NCBI RefSeq assembly: GCF_027587025.1
Contig: NZ_JAPPTI010000011.1
Span: 1-64,000, forward strand
DNA: 64,000 nucleotides
From: Vibrio sp. LaRot3
GTDB lineage: Bacteria > Pseudomonadota > Gammaproteobacteria > Enterobacterales > Vibrionaceae
Direction: 5' to 3'
The position numbers and the translations under genes are program-made. The notes under the pieces were generated by a model. That model had not been told where the DNA came from and searched no databases. It saw nothing but the letters and a program-made list of their open reading frames with translations. Below are positions 28,457-37,117 of this stretch, piece after piece. Every line of letters begins with the position of its first letter. Positions within the stretch are counted from its first letter, which is position 1.

Positions 28457-29779
28457 GTGAAGTTGTGTGCTACTAAAACCGAGGTCTATTACTCACTTTT
28501 AGACTTAGAAGAACCGCAAAAACAAGCCTATTTACAACAACTACAACAAGATAACCCTGAGCTTTATAAAGAGGTTATGCCGTTAGTTGCGGCAGAGTCT
28601 GCGCAAGGCTTAACGGCGTTACTTGGCTTTCATCTTACTCACTCAACTTCAAACTCCATCGATTACTCAAATCAGCAAGTCGATAAATACCTAGTGACTA
28701 ATGAGCTAGGCCGAGGTGGCATGGGTGTCGTGTATGCTGCAAACCGCGCCGACAAAAGCTTTGAACAGCAACTGGCGATTAAGTTTTTGCATGGCGATTT
28801 GGCTCAAGTCTTTAGCCAAGGATCTTTATTTGCCGAAGCACAACTCTTGGCGCGGCTCAATCACCCACATATCGCAAAAGTGTTTGATGGCGGCATCCAC
28901 CAGCAGCATGTTTTCATTGTGATGGAGCAAGTCGAAGGCGTAAATCTGGAGCAATACATACAGCAGCATTCCCTTTCTCGCCAAGAGAAAATCATGTTAC
29001 TCATGCAAGTATGTAGCGCGATTGAACACACTCATGGTCAAGGCTTAGTACATGGTGATTTAAAGCCAGAAAATATCCTGATTGATCACGGCCAACATGC
29101 CAAACTCATTGACTTCAACCTCACACAAAGTCTCAGCCTTGAAGGTAATCCTATTTTGGCTTTTAGTGAGCACTACGCAAGCCCAGAGCAGCAGCAAGGC
29201 AAGACTCTCACCCCGAGTAGTGACATTTATTCGTTAGGTCGATTATTAGAATGGCTTTTCCCAGCTGAGCCAAGCCACTCTGACATTAGAGCAATCTACC
29301 AGCATGCCACTCACAATGAGCCAAAAAAGCGCTATACTTCAGCAGCGCTCTTACGATTAGATCTGAACAATATTTTGGCTTCGCGCCCTATTTCACTCAA
29401 ACAAAAACAGGTGTTTTATACCAGCAGACGCTTGTTTCAACGTCATCCTATCTCTTGCTCGTTAGCGCTTATTCTCATTGTATCGGGGTGTATTTTCACC
29501 TCTGTACTGATGGCGAAAAATCAGCAACTCAAGCAAGAAAAGCTCATCGCAGAAAACATGATGTTTGAAGTGACCAGTATGATGTTTCACTCAAAAAGCG
29601 AAGCGGTGAGAGAAATGCCAATGAGCGCGGTTCTCGATCTTACTCGACGTAGAATTCTCTCTAACCCCGACATTCCCAAGCACATCAAACAAAAGATGTT
29701 GCTCGCAATGATGACGCCAAGCAAAAGCAAACCGAGCCTGAACCAACAACCACAAAATGACAACAATGATACGCAGTAA
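28457..29779 (+). CDS. pknT: Membrane-anchored Ser/Thr protein kinase (PknT-like)
   Basis: A 440-residue Hanks-type kinase. Residues 11-48 form the short helical N-terminal region (LLDLEEPQKQAYL) common in kinases paired with this kind of ECF sigma factor. Kinase domain about 77-310: glycine loop GRGGMGVVY (85-93), Lys109 in AIKF, catalytic loop HGDLKPEN (199-206, Asp201), metal-binding DFN (219-221) in place of DFG, SPEQ (242-245). One membrane segment at about 332-352 and an 85-residue extracytoplasmic tail follow. HGD in place of HRD makes it a non-RD kinase, so activation-loop control may differ. Start is GTG (28457) with a weak ribosome-binding site. The gene order kinase - exported protein - ECF sigma recalls V. 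parahaemolyticus pknT...ecfP; the symbol rests on that analogy. Confidence 0.85.
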   Translation: MKLCATKTEVYYSLLDLEEPQKQAYLQQLQQDNPELYKEVMPLVAAESAQGLTALLGFHLTHSTSNSIDYSNQQVDKYLVTNELGRGGMGVVYAANRADKSFEQQLAIKFLHGDLAQVFSQGSLFAEAQLLARLNHPHIAKVFDGGIHQQHVFIVMEQVEGVNLEQYIQQHSLSRQEKIMLLMQVCSAIEHTHGQGLVHGDLKPENILIDHGQHAKLIDFNLTQSLSLEGNPILAFSEHYASPEQQQGKTLTPSSDIYSLGRLLEWLFPAEPSHSDIRAIYQHATHNEPKKRYTSAALLRLDLNNILASRPISLKQKQVFYTSRRLFQRHPISCSLALILIVSGCIFTSVLMAKNQQLKQEKLIAENMMFEVTSMMFHSKSEAVREMPMSAVLDLTRRRILSNPDIPKHIKQKMLLAMMTPSKSKPSLNQQPQNDNNDTQ

Positions 29780-31223
29780 CCCCCTCTTACTACTTTGCTC
29801 GTTGATAGCACTGTTTAGCCACATAAGTAATGCTTCTGACCAAACCATCCGTACGGGCTATTTTATCGATGCTCCCGTTACCGGATTGTTTTACAAAACC
29901 AGTTCAGATCTTAGTGGCATTACCCACAAGGGCGCGTTTTCATTTAAGCAAGGGGACGTGGTGAGCTTTTACTTAGGTGATAGCGAAAAGAGCTACTTAC
30001 TGAGCCAACTCTCAAGCCAAGAAGTGATCACTCCAACTCTTGCGACGACTAAGCCTAGCCGTAGTATCAACATGACGCGTCTCTTGCTCTCATTAGATGC
30101 CACACCGCAAGATCAGCAAGAGATTCTATTACTTAGCGATTTGCTCTCAGACCAAGCTTTTCAACGCCAACTGCAACGCATCGATCTCAACACCCTTGAT
30201 GAGGAAGATGCCAAGAGCCTCAATATCGATCTTGTCTCAGCAAAAAAGGCCGTCGAGCACTTAAACCAAAGCCAAAAATACATTGAACAACACTTTGCTT
30301 CCGATGAAGTCATCTTCTCACCGCTCAATCTCAAGCTAAAAAACATCATTATTAAAAAGCGTGATTATGCAGGCCGTGTGTGCGCTTACGATTTAAGGCT
30401 AAAAAACCACCCGAAGTACCAGCCGCCGATTGGTAAGCTAAGCTATAAAATCACCAAAGATGAAATCATCGAATACCCTGATTTGGGCGACCACTTTAAT
30501 GGTTGCCAACTAAAACCGAGCAACGAAACCAATATCGTATCCTCTCCGCTGGATGACATAAGTGATTATTACGGTGTGGTTGGCTGCGCTGTTGAAGGCT
30601 GCAAACGCAATGACCTCAATGGCTTTGCCATCGACGATTTTAACGATGATGGCGACTGGAAGTATCGTTCACTGTCCATCAACTTCGATCCGACCACCAA
30701 GCTATTGATGGAAAAAACTCAAGGCTTAGGCAAAACAGAACACATTCATCATCAAAATAAATCGGAAGCCATTTGGTTCACCTATCCTGCAAGTCTTCAT
30801 ACCCAGCTCAATTATGAAGGGGTATGGCAGCAAACCCGCTACCTTGCTAGCGGGGTAGAAGAAACCTGTTTGCTGATCCATAAAGGCGAAATCAAAGCCC
30901 GAAAACCAGCTCAAGATGGCTGCTCGACTCAACCAAGCGACTACCAACAGCGTGTAACCGATCTGTACGCAGACATGTGGTGGGTGGGCAATCAAACGAG
31001 TACCGCAGCCATCGAGCAACTTAACATCGCGGTACGCTGGTATCCCAAACAAAGTGGCAAACCACAACTGACCACTTGGGAGTATTTACCAACTGGAACT
31101 AGCTGGGATAAAGGTATTCTTTATCGCTATCAGCAGACCATCTCTAAGAATTCAGACGGTTCAGATAAATTGGCCACTCACGCCATTTCTGAATACGTCA
31201 AAGTCAGTGGAGTTCAAATTTAG
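29757..31223 (+). CDS. Exported protein between kinase and sigma factor
   Basis: A 488-residue protein, unrecognised beyond general features. A signal peptide (LLLLCSLIALFSHISNA) is followed by a segment of about 45 residues (GYFIDAPVTGLFYKTSSDLSG, then GAFSFKQGDVVSFYLGD) that occurs as an N-terminal module in many exported proteins of marine gammaproteobacteria. The rest is beta-rich with aromatic residues and several cysteines (VCAYDLRL, VVGCAVEGCKRND, EETCLLIH, DGCST). The start overlaps the kinase gene by 23 bases and the stop codon TAG touches the ATG of the sigma gene, so the three are translated from one message. Location: periplasm or cell surface. It may sense or bind the signal read by the kinase tail, or be an output; this is inference from position. 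Confidence 0.78.
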   Translation: MTTMIRSNPLLLLCSLIALFSHISNASDQTIRTGYFIDAPVTGLFYKTSSDLSGITHKGAFSFKQGDVVSFYLGDSEKSYLLSQLSSQEVITPTLATTKPSRSINMTRLLLSLDATPQDQQEILLLSDLLSDQAFQRQLQRIDLNTLDEEDAKSLNIDLVSAKKAVEHLNQSQKYIEQHFASDEVIFSPLNLKLKNIIIKKRDYAGRVCAYDLRLKNHPKYQPPIGKLSYKITKDEIIEYPDLGDHFNGCQLKPSNETNIVSSPLDDISDYYGVVGCAVEGCKRNDLNGFAIDDFNDDGDWKYRSLSINFDPTTKLLMEKTQGLGKTEHIHHQNKSEAIWFTYPASLHTQLNYEGVWQQTRYLASGVEETCLLIHKGEIKARKPAQDGCSTQPSDYQQRVTDLYADMWWVGNQTSTAAIEQLNIAVRWYPKQSGKPQLTTWEYLPTGTSWDKGILYRYQQTISKNSDGSDKLATHAISEYVKVSGVQI

Positions 31224-31790
31224 ATGTCATCCCCTTTAACTCACATTATTCATCAGTGGCAATCTGGCGATAAGCAAGCCGAAGACAAACTGTATCAGTT
31301 TGCTTACTTACAACTGCGTAAGGTCGCCCAACAAGAGCGCGAGCGCAGCGCTCGTAAACACGGCAATGACAACAAAGTATTGCTCGATAGTGTCAACAGC
31401 ACGACCGCTTTGATTCACGATGCATACTTAAAGCTTGCGCAATCCAAGATGAATGACATCAGCAATCAACGTGAGTTTTATCTTATGGCCGCCAAAGTAA
31501 TGCGCCAGATCTTGATCGATAATGCACGTTCTCACTTGGCTCAGAAACGCCAATCCGACGACTTAAACAGCGAAGACGTTGAACAGCAAGCATTTGAAGA
31601 GTTATTCATCGTCGACCAAGCACTCGATAGCTTTAGCGTTCGTTACCCTCGTCAATCTAAGGCCATGAAGCTCAAGTATCTAATGGGGTTAAAAAACACC
31701 GAGATCGGAAGATTACTTGAATGCAGCTCGAGCTTAGTCGAAAAAGACCTAAAATTTTCCCGTAGTTGGCTACAAGCAAAAATGGCCTAA
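31224..31790 (+). CDS. ecfP: ECF sigma factor of the phospho-threonine (ECF43-like) type
   Basis: A 188-residue sigma-70 family factor with regions 2 (about 10-100) and 4 (about 130-185; HTH TEIGRLLECSSSLVEKDLKFSR). The usual acidic DAED motif of region 2.2 is missing: the aligned stretch is SVNSTTALIHDAYLKL, with Ser59, Thr60, Thr61. In the ECF43 group, exemplified by V. parahaemolyticus EcfP, the sigma factor is inactive until a partner kinase phosphorylates a threonine here, restoring negative charge for contact with RNA polymerase. No anti-sigma gene is nearby and a Ser/Thr kinase lies two genes upstream, which fits. Which threonine is used (60 or 61) is not settled. The start codon directly follows the preceding stop; the next gene begins 6 bp downstream. 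Confidence 0.87.
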   Translation: MSSPLTHIIHQWQSGDKQAEDKLYQFAYLQLRKVAQQERERSARKHGNDNKVLLDSVNSTTALIHDAYLKLAQSKMNDISNQREFYLMAAKVMRQILIDNARSHLAQKRQSDDLNSEDVEQQAFEELFIVDQALDSFSVRYPRQSKAMKLKYLMGLKNTEIGRLLECSSSLVEKDLKFSRSWLQAKMA

Positions 31791-31796
31791 CCCGTA

Positions 31797-33377
31797 ATGA
31801 ACAAGAAGTACATTCTCGCCAGCCTTAGCGGTTTAGCGTTGGCTTGCTGGTACCTATTCTCTAGCGCCCAGCAAACTGTTGATACCACGGTAGAAAACAG
31901 TCATCAGACAACGCAAAGTCCGTCACTAAAAGTAAATTCACTAACGGCTGAGGCGACGATAGCTGGCTCAACGTCCGCTGCACCCAATAATGAATTAGCC
32001 ACAGACCAACCTGACGACAGCATAGAGCTAGCAGCGAAGGTAGAGCCAAACGCTCGAGATGAAAACGAAACACAGCCTGATTTAAGACAAGCATCAGCTC
32101 TGGGTGGTACTTACACCATCAACAACCGTCAACCATTAAGCTTAGACAGTGAGCAAAACAGCAAGCCTGAAGTGAATCACCCCGTGCTACAGCAACTCCA
32201 ATACATTGCTAATCAATGGGTGTTCGTCGCCGGTTCACCGACTCGCTATCAGCTAAATATTGGGGAACTGTTTATTGACCCTGATAATGACTTACTATCG
32301 TTAAAAGCGAGCCTATCCAATTCTGATTTCACGTTATCTAGCTCAGGCTCTACCTTAACTTTATCAGGCCAACCGCAAGCAGAATCTCAACCTGCCATTC
32401 TTTCTATTTCGGCCAAAGACAGTTATCACGGCGAAGACGATGATGCTTGGGTTACCGCAAAACTTTATCTACCCGCGAATGGCTTGCCGATTTTAGCGAG
32501 CCACCCGCTGGAAGGGACGACTCTGTATAGACTTGAAACCACGCACAATCTAGCAGGACAAAATACCCTCTATGAAGTGGTGTATTGCGAGGCATTCAAG
32601 CTAACCAATCACAATGTCTACTTTGCCGCCGCAACCAACAAAACCCAATGCCCTAGCGATGAACAATTGGAACTGATCGGAGAATATGAAGTGGAGGGGA
32701 ATAACATCATCCTTACCAGTACTCAATCTCATTTCGACGCAAAGCAGACGTGGACACTCAATAAACAATACCCCTCAGAGCAACACCACGAGGTGGAAAA
32801 CTATTTCGTTTCGGTTGACTCTGGTAGCCACCTCGAAAGCTACACCATGCAAAAAAGCAAAGCGGCCATGGAGATGCGCATCAATGGCGTGACTGGCCAG
32901 CACCAATTTCAATTTGAATGGTTTGATTATTTACTGCCGACCAACCAAGAAGAGTATCTCATCACTCAAGTTGGCAATTATATTTATGACAAGAAATCCT
33001 CTGTCTCAGGGCCGAATGGCGAAACCACTGATTCAGACCTCAATATTCAAAACGTTAATGGCCTTAACCTGAGCTGCAATCAGATAGCTCGCTATTACAC
33101 CAATGGCGTACTAGCAGGTCCTGGACGCTATGGTATCGATATCATCTCGACTAACGAGCCAAGCAATCCTAACTTCAGCGTGGATTGCTTGGAGTACACC
33201 AGTAATGGCGTGACTGGTCAGCAGTCTTTAGCCTTCGACTTGAACTACTTGCCGTATGATGAGTTTCTTGCCGGTGAAGTTTATAGCTACGTGCTGAAAC
33301 CTAAACCGCAATATGCCAGCCAAGTGGAAGAGCTAAAACTTAACCTTATTTACTCCGAACCGATAGGCCAAAAATAG
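31797..33377 (+). CDS. Exported protein with cadherin-like domain, paralogue of the lipoprotein downstream
   Basis: A 526-residue protein anchored by an N-terminal hydrophobic segment (residues 5-24). Then comes a low-complexity Ser/Thr/Glu/Pro linker (25-130), an Ig/cadherin-like domain (about 137-226: YQLNIGELFIDPDNDLLSL, then LTLSGQP), and a C-terminal half with paired cysteines (YCEAFKL...TQCPSDE, LSCNQI...VDCLEY). The last two parts line up with the lipoprotein encoded at 33511: both have HPLE-x4-LY/LF-x2-ET, then C-x2-F-x-L, VYF, C, then VEG-x2-I, and DxDL...V(N/D)G...C. I infer common ancestry. It starts 6 bp after the sigma factor stop. Function unknown; it is probably held in the inner membrane facing the periplasm. 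Confidence 0.78.
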   Translation: MNKKYILASLSGLALACWYLFSSAQQTVDTTVENSHQTTQSPSLKVNSLTAEATIAGSTSAAPNNELATDQPDDSIELAAKVEPNARDENETQPDLRQASALGGTYTINNRQPLSLDSEQNSKPEVNHPVLQQLQYIANQWVFVAGSPTRYQLNIGELFIDPDNDLLSLKASLSNSDFTLSSSGSTLTLSGQPQAESQPAILSISAKDSYHGEDDDAWVTAKLYLPANGLPILASHPLEGTTLYRLETTHNLAGQNTLYEVVYCEAFKLTNHNVYFAAATNKTQCPSDEQLELIGEYEVEGNNIILTSTQSHFDAKQTWTLNKQYPSEQHHEVENYFVSVDSGSHLESYTMQKSKAAMEMRINGVTGQHQFQFEWFDYLLPTNQEEYLITQVGNYIYDKKSSVSGPNGETTDSDLNIQNVNGLNLSCNQIARYYTNGVLAGPGRYGIDIISTNEPSNPNFSVDCLEYTSNGVTGQQSLAFDLNYLPYDEFLAGEVYSYVLKPKPQYASQVEELKLNLIYSEPIGQK

Positions 33378-33510
33378 CCGGTTTATTCATATTTTCTCTG
33401 CCTTGGGCTTAGCAGTAAACGCACAAGGCATTCCAAAACATCAAACCAACATAAAAACAAAATCATCTAGGGTTTTTCCTAGTCATGACATCCTTAAAGG
33501 ACTCTCCAGA

Positions 33511-35895
33511 ATGAAAAAAAGCAATTTGCTAGCAATGTCAGTTGCGATGGCTCTAACCGGTTGTGGTGGCGGTGATGGCGGCTCAGGTACCGATAATCCC
33601 ACACCCCCGACTAACCCAAATTCACACATTATTACTGGCTTTGATGGATACTTTGAAAATGCCGTCGTCTTTGTTGATAGTAATGACAATGGCGCATGGG
33701 ATATCAACGAACCTGCACTCGGTCTCACCAATACCCGAGGTGAACTGAATCTTGGCGATTCAAAACCTCAAGGCACACTCGCGCTGCAAATCTTGTCAAC
33801 CTCAAAAACTCCGCAGCTGATTGATAACCTCAATGCAAATGGTCTCGATGAGAACTTATACACGGTTGATTCTGACCTACCAGGCCAAGCTGTTGCATCT
33901 AATGTGGTTTTCCGCGCACCAAACTCTTCAGACGTTATTTCACCGATTACCGACCTCGTAGTAATTGAATCAAAAGACGTCACAAATGACATCGATGGTG
34001 ACGGCAGCGTTTCCGAGCAAGAAGCGATTCAAGCAGTTCAAACTAGCCTTGGTGATATTGACCCATATTCTGACTTTGTTTCAGGCGAGGACGCCGATCC
34101 GATTTTGCACAAAACCGCGCAAATTCTTACGGCAACAAAAGCAGAAAAAGGTGACGCCTATGAACAAGAGATCACGGATGGTACGAGTGACTTCGCTCAA
34201 GATGCAAAAGCCGTTGCGGATAGCATCAAAGATGATGAGAGCAAACTAAACGACCCTACCTATGTTACTCCCGTTGATGGTAATCCCAACAACGTTGAGA
34301 CCCCTACCTATAAAACCAGCGTTGATGGCAAGGTGTACGACGCCATTCAAGCGGCCTTTGATAGTGTGGAGCTCACTCTGGGTGATGTGGGTAACAGTAA
34401 TTACCTATTCGAAGTGCCTATTGACGGATTATTTTATGATGGCGATTTACCCAATGGTATTGAGCTTACAGCTTATGACGGTTCATCTGGTAATACCGAA
34501 CTAGATATATCTGAGTTATCCAATTCCAATATTCACGTTGCGATATACGATAACTACAACGGTCTAGGAAAAGATATTATCGCGCTTGGTATTCAAGATA
34601 CTAACTCGATAGCCAAAGCCGGTGATTTCGAAGTTACTTTAAAACTACGAGCTCAAGACTCTGATAACTACTCAAAGACCGAAGCGACATTCTCCTTTAG
34701 TGTCGACCAAGGCGAAGCAACCGCACCAGAAGCGACGTCGGTACTAGAGGATATCGAAGATCAAGTTTCTCAATGGCAACTTGTAGAGCGTAAAGAAGTG
34801 CCAGACACCTATCGTGTGTCCTACTCTGGCCTATTTGATAGTGAAAACACCGTAAACGTAACAGCAAAAACGAACCTTTCCATTGCTGGACTCATGCTGA
34901 CAAATACAAGTGATACTCAAGAGCTTGTCCTTTCTGGTACGCCGACTCTTTCAAGTAACGATGCTAACTTAGAGTTTGAGATTTGGATTACGGGTACCGA
35001 CTCAACGACAGGTCTCTCAACCCAAGTCACCGTAGAAGTGCCTGACATTGCCGATGTCCGTCCGCTGCATCCATTAGAAGCCAAAGAACTGTTCTATATT
35101 GAAACACCTGAAGACGATGAGATTCTTAACTCCTGTCAGACTTTCTATCTCGCAGACGGTGAAGTTTATTTTGGCGATGAGGGCTATAACGGAGACCTCA
35201 CCAGCAGCTGCGCACCAGTCTCCCCAACCCCATCCGCTACTTATACGGTAGAGGGCGATATCATCACCATCTATGAAGGTGATTATGACCCAATGACTTT
35301 TGAAGTGATGTACACAGCTAAAGAATCTAATGGAATTGAGCGATTTACCGTTACGAGCACCGAGCTGAACAACGATGGAAACTATTCCGCAACCTTTGAA
35401 GCATTCGCTGCAAAAGAGGCTGCAGAAAAACGTATCAACTTAACATCGACCGATGACTGGGATAGCGCCGCTCTTCCTACGACTCTGCATCTACCTAACA
35501 ACCGCGATGGTAGCCATAAACCTCGCTTCGTTGAAGTCTATATTACCGCGCAAATGCAAAATAGTGGTGATGGTGATGAAGGAAACCTTAATGAGAAAGC
35601 CGATGCCGATTTGTTCTTTGATACTGTTGATGGCAGCGACATTACTTGTGCCGACTTGCGAAACAACTTAGAGACCATTTCTTTTGCCTCTATAGAAAGC
35701 ACCGAATGTTACGATGGACAGGATCAAGACGAAAGCGGCAATCCGAAAGGCCCTGCATACGCAATCATTGACTTCGATTACGATACCGAGTTTGTCGACA
35801 ATAGCGTACATGCTATCTATCTCAACGGTTTTACGGACAACGATGTTCGCTTGATGCGTAATATTCGCTTCACAGGAAATAGTCATTACGACTAA
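33511..35895 (+). CDS. Large surface lipoprotein with EF-hand-like loops and cadherin-like domain
   Basis: A 794-residue lipoprotein. The start at 33511 has AAAGGA at 9-base spacing and gives a clear lipoprotein signal with lipobox LTGC (Cys18), followed by a Gly/Pro/Thr linker. Residues 40-80 hold a calcium-type loop (DSNDNGAWDINE, 56-67) and residues 160-171 a textbook EF-hand loop (D160, D162, D164, S166, S168, E171). Beta-rich Ig/cadherin-like regions follow, then the C-terminal module with paired cysteines shared with the protein encoded just upstream. Asp/Glu-rich overall, so probably calcium-stabilised outside the cell. A 133-bp gap separates it from the upstream gene; it may have its own promoter, possibly one used by the neighbouring sigma factor. 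Adhesion or envelope protection are possible roles; not established. Confidence 0.82.
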   Translation: MKKSNLLAMSVAMALTGCGGGDGGSGTDNPTPPTNPNSHIITGFDGYFENAVVFVDSNDNGAWDINEPALGLTNTRGELNLGDSKPQGTLALQILSTSKTPQLIDNLNANGLDENLYTVDSDLPGQAVASNVVFRAPNSSDVISPITDLVVIESKDVTNDIDGDGSVSEQEAIQAVQTSLGDIDPYSDFVSGEDADPILHKTAQILTATKAEKGDAYEQEITDGTSDFAQDAKAVADSIKDDESKLNDPTYVTPVDGNPNNVETPTYKTSVDGKVYDAIQAAFDSVELTLGDVGNSNYLFEVPIDGLFYDGDLPNGIELTAYDGSSGNTELDISELSNSNIHVAIYDNYNGLGKDIIALGIQDTNSIAKAGDFEVTLKLRAQDSDNYSKTEATFSFSVDQGEATAPEATSVLEDIEDQVSQWQLVERKEVPDTYRVSYSGLFDSENTVNVTAKTNLSIAGLMLTNTSDTQELVLSGTPTLSSNDANLEFEIWITGTDSTTGLSTQVTVEVPDIADVRPLHPLEAKELFYIETPEDDEILNSCQTFYLADGEVYFGDEGYNGDLTSSCAPVSPTPSATYTVEGDIITIYEGDYDPMTFEVMYTAKESNGIERFTVTSTELNNDGNYSATFEAFAAKEAAEKRINLTSTDDWDSAALPTTLHLPNNRDGSHKPRFVEVYITAQMQNSGDGDEGNLNEKADADLFFDTVDGSDITCADLRNNLETISFASIESTECYDGQDQDESGNPKGPAYAIIDFDYDTEFVDNSVHAIYLNGFTDNDVRLMRNIRFTGNSHYD

Positions 35896-35907
35896 CGCCG
35901 ATACGAA

Positions 35908-35935
35908 AAAAGCAGACCTACTTAGGTCTGCTTTT
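35908..35935. terminator. Bidirectional terminator between the lipoprotein and SPOR-protein genes
   Basis: 13-bp perfect arms (35908-35920 with 35923-35935) and flanking A and T runs between convergent genes. Confidence 0.92.
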
Positions 35936-35954
35936 CAACTTATACGCGAGTTAA

Positions 35955-36878
35955 TTACTTAGCACACATAATATTCAGTAGTGATGAACCTTTAATCTGC
36001 GTCACTTTACCATTAGTAAATAGACCGCGGCGCTTATTGCCCCAGTAAGGTAAGTGCATCGGCCATTTGTTGGCTTTCATGATATTGGCTTCTAGCAATA
36101 GCTGCCACTGCTCTTCCGTCGGCAAGCCCATTCCTAACTGGCGACATACTTTCAGTGCACCATCGTAATCAAAACGATTCCAAGGTAAACCATATTCCAT
36201 ATAGAACTGGTCATCGCTAAACATGATGTATGGCACTTTGAACTGCACATCACCCACCATAGCTTCACGGCGGATTGATATCTCGCTATCGCGCGCGGTT
36301 GACTTCACTGGCGGCTCAATGGCTTTTAATGGCGCAGGTTCAACGACAGGCTTTGGCGGAGTGATCACTGTAGCCGCTTGCGCAGCTGGTGTCGCGTTAC
36401 GAACTTGGGGTTGTGCCACAGGCTTTTTCGCCACAGCGCCTTTAACGACTTCACGAATAAAGGCTTCTTTATAGCGAGTGATGGTTTTCACCTTAGCCAA
36501 ATCTTGCTTCGCGTCAGTAAAATCTGTGTATGGCCCAATCAAGCAGCGAGCGTTGCGACCTTCAATTTTCGCCCAAACATCAGTAGTGATCTTTGGGTAA
36601 ATGACTTTCGCTTCTTTCACTGTCAATGGCTTGGCAAATACACCACACTGAATCCAAAAGTTTGATTGTTCACCTTTTGGTTGCTGCTTACCCCATAGTC
36701 CTTTACCTATCGGGCAAGATTTATCTAAAAGCGGTAAGTCCTGTGTCGATGCCTGAGTCGCATCACATAAAAAATCCTGAGCTTGCGAAGGCGCAGCGAA
36801 AGCAGCCAAACAAAGTAAAGAGGCTGAAAATACTTTAGCGAGTGGCTTAAATGGCTTCATTGCCATGTTTGTTTTCAT
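35955..36878 (-). CDS. Periplasmic SPOR-domain protein with a C-terminal FGE-like segment
   Basis: A 307-residue exported protein. The start at 36878 (MKTNMAMKPFKPLAKVFSASLLCLAAFAAP) gives a good signal peptide ending in SQAQ. Residues about 65-140 are a SPOR fold (FWIQCGVFAKPLTVKEAKVIYP, then RCLIGPYTDFTDAKQDL), which binds peptidoglycan stripped of side chains at the division site. A Pro/Ala/Val/Lys linker follows. The last 100 residues contain FDYDGALKVCRQLGMGLPTEEQWQLLLEA, which resembles the formylglycine-generating-enzyme/C-type-lectin-like fold, but a full catalytic set is not visible. So it is probably a wall-binding protein with a ligand-binding domain. It is monocistronic and divergent from nothing close by; the longer form (35 more residues) lacks a signal peptide at its end. 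Confidence 0.8.
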   Translation of the reverse strand: MKTNMAMKPFKPLAKVFSASLLCLAAFAAPSQAQDFLCDATQASTQDLPLLDKSCPIGKGLWGKQQPKGEQSNFWIQCGVFAKPLTVKEAKVIYPKITTDVWAKIEGRNARCLIGPYTDFTDAKQDLAKVKTITRYKEAFIREVVKGAVAKKPVAQPQVRNATPAAQAATVITPPKPVVEPAPLKAIEPPVKSTARDSEISIRREAMVGDVQFKVPYIMFSDDQFYMEYGLPWNRFDYDGALKVCRQLGMGLPTEEQWQLLLEANIMKANKWPMHLPYWGNKRRGLFTNGKVTQIKGSSLLNIMCAK

Positions 36879-37049
36879 ATTGTCCAATAAACCTATTCTA
36901 TTCTTTGCCTGATCACGGGCCACATTGCGAAATATCGCTATGTTAGATAACAAGGCTCTACCAGAGTTCCTTTGAAACTTCATAGTTCAACTCCACTCAT
37001 TCGCGATAGCATAATTATTGACGTCGTGCCGTATACAAAATGTCGATGC

Positions 37050-37078
37050 AAAAAAAGAGCCGTAATCTCTTACGGCTC
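37050..37078 (-). terminator. Terminator of the peptide ABC transporter operon
   Basis: A 9-bp stem (37057-37065 with 37070-37078), a 4-nt loop and a minus-strand T7 run, 40 bp after the last permease gene. Confidence 0.9.
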
Positions 37079-37117
37079 TCAGTTTAAGTCAATTTTCGAT
37101 ACAAACCCTAGATTGGA

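Noticed and set aside
30726-31067. Minus-strand ORF inside the exported protein gene
   Set aside because: It is a shadow frame of a gene with signal peptide and tight operon spacing on the plus strand.
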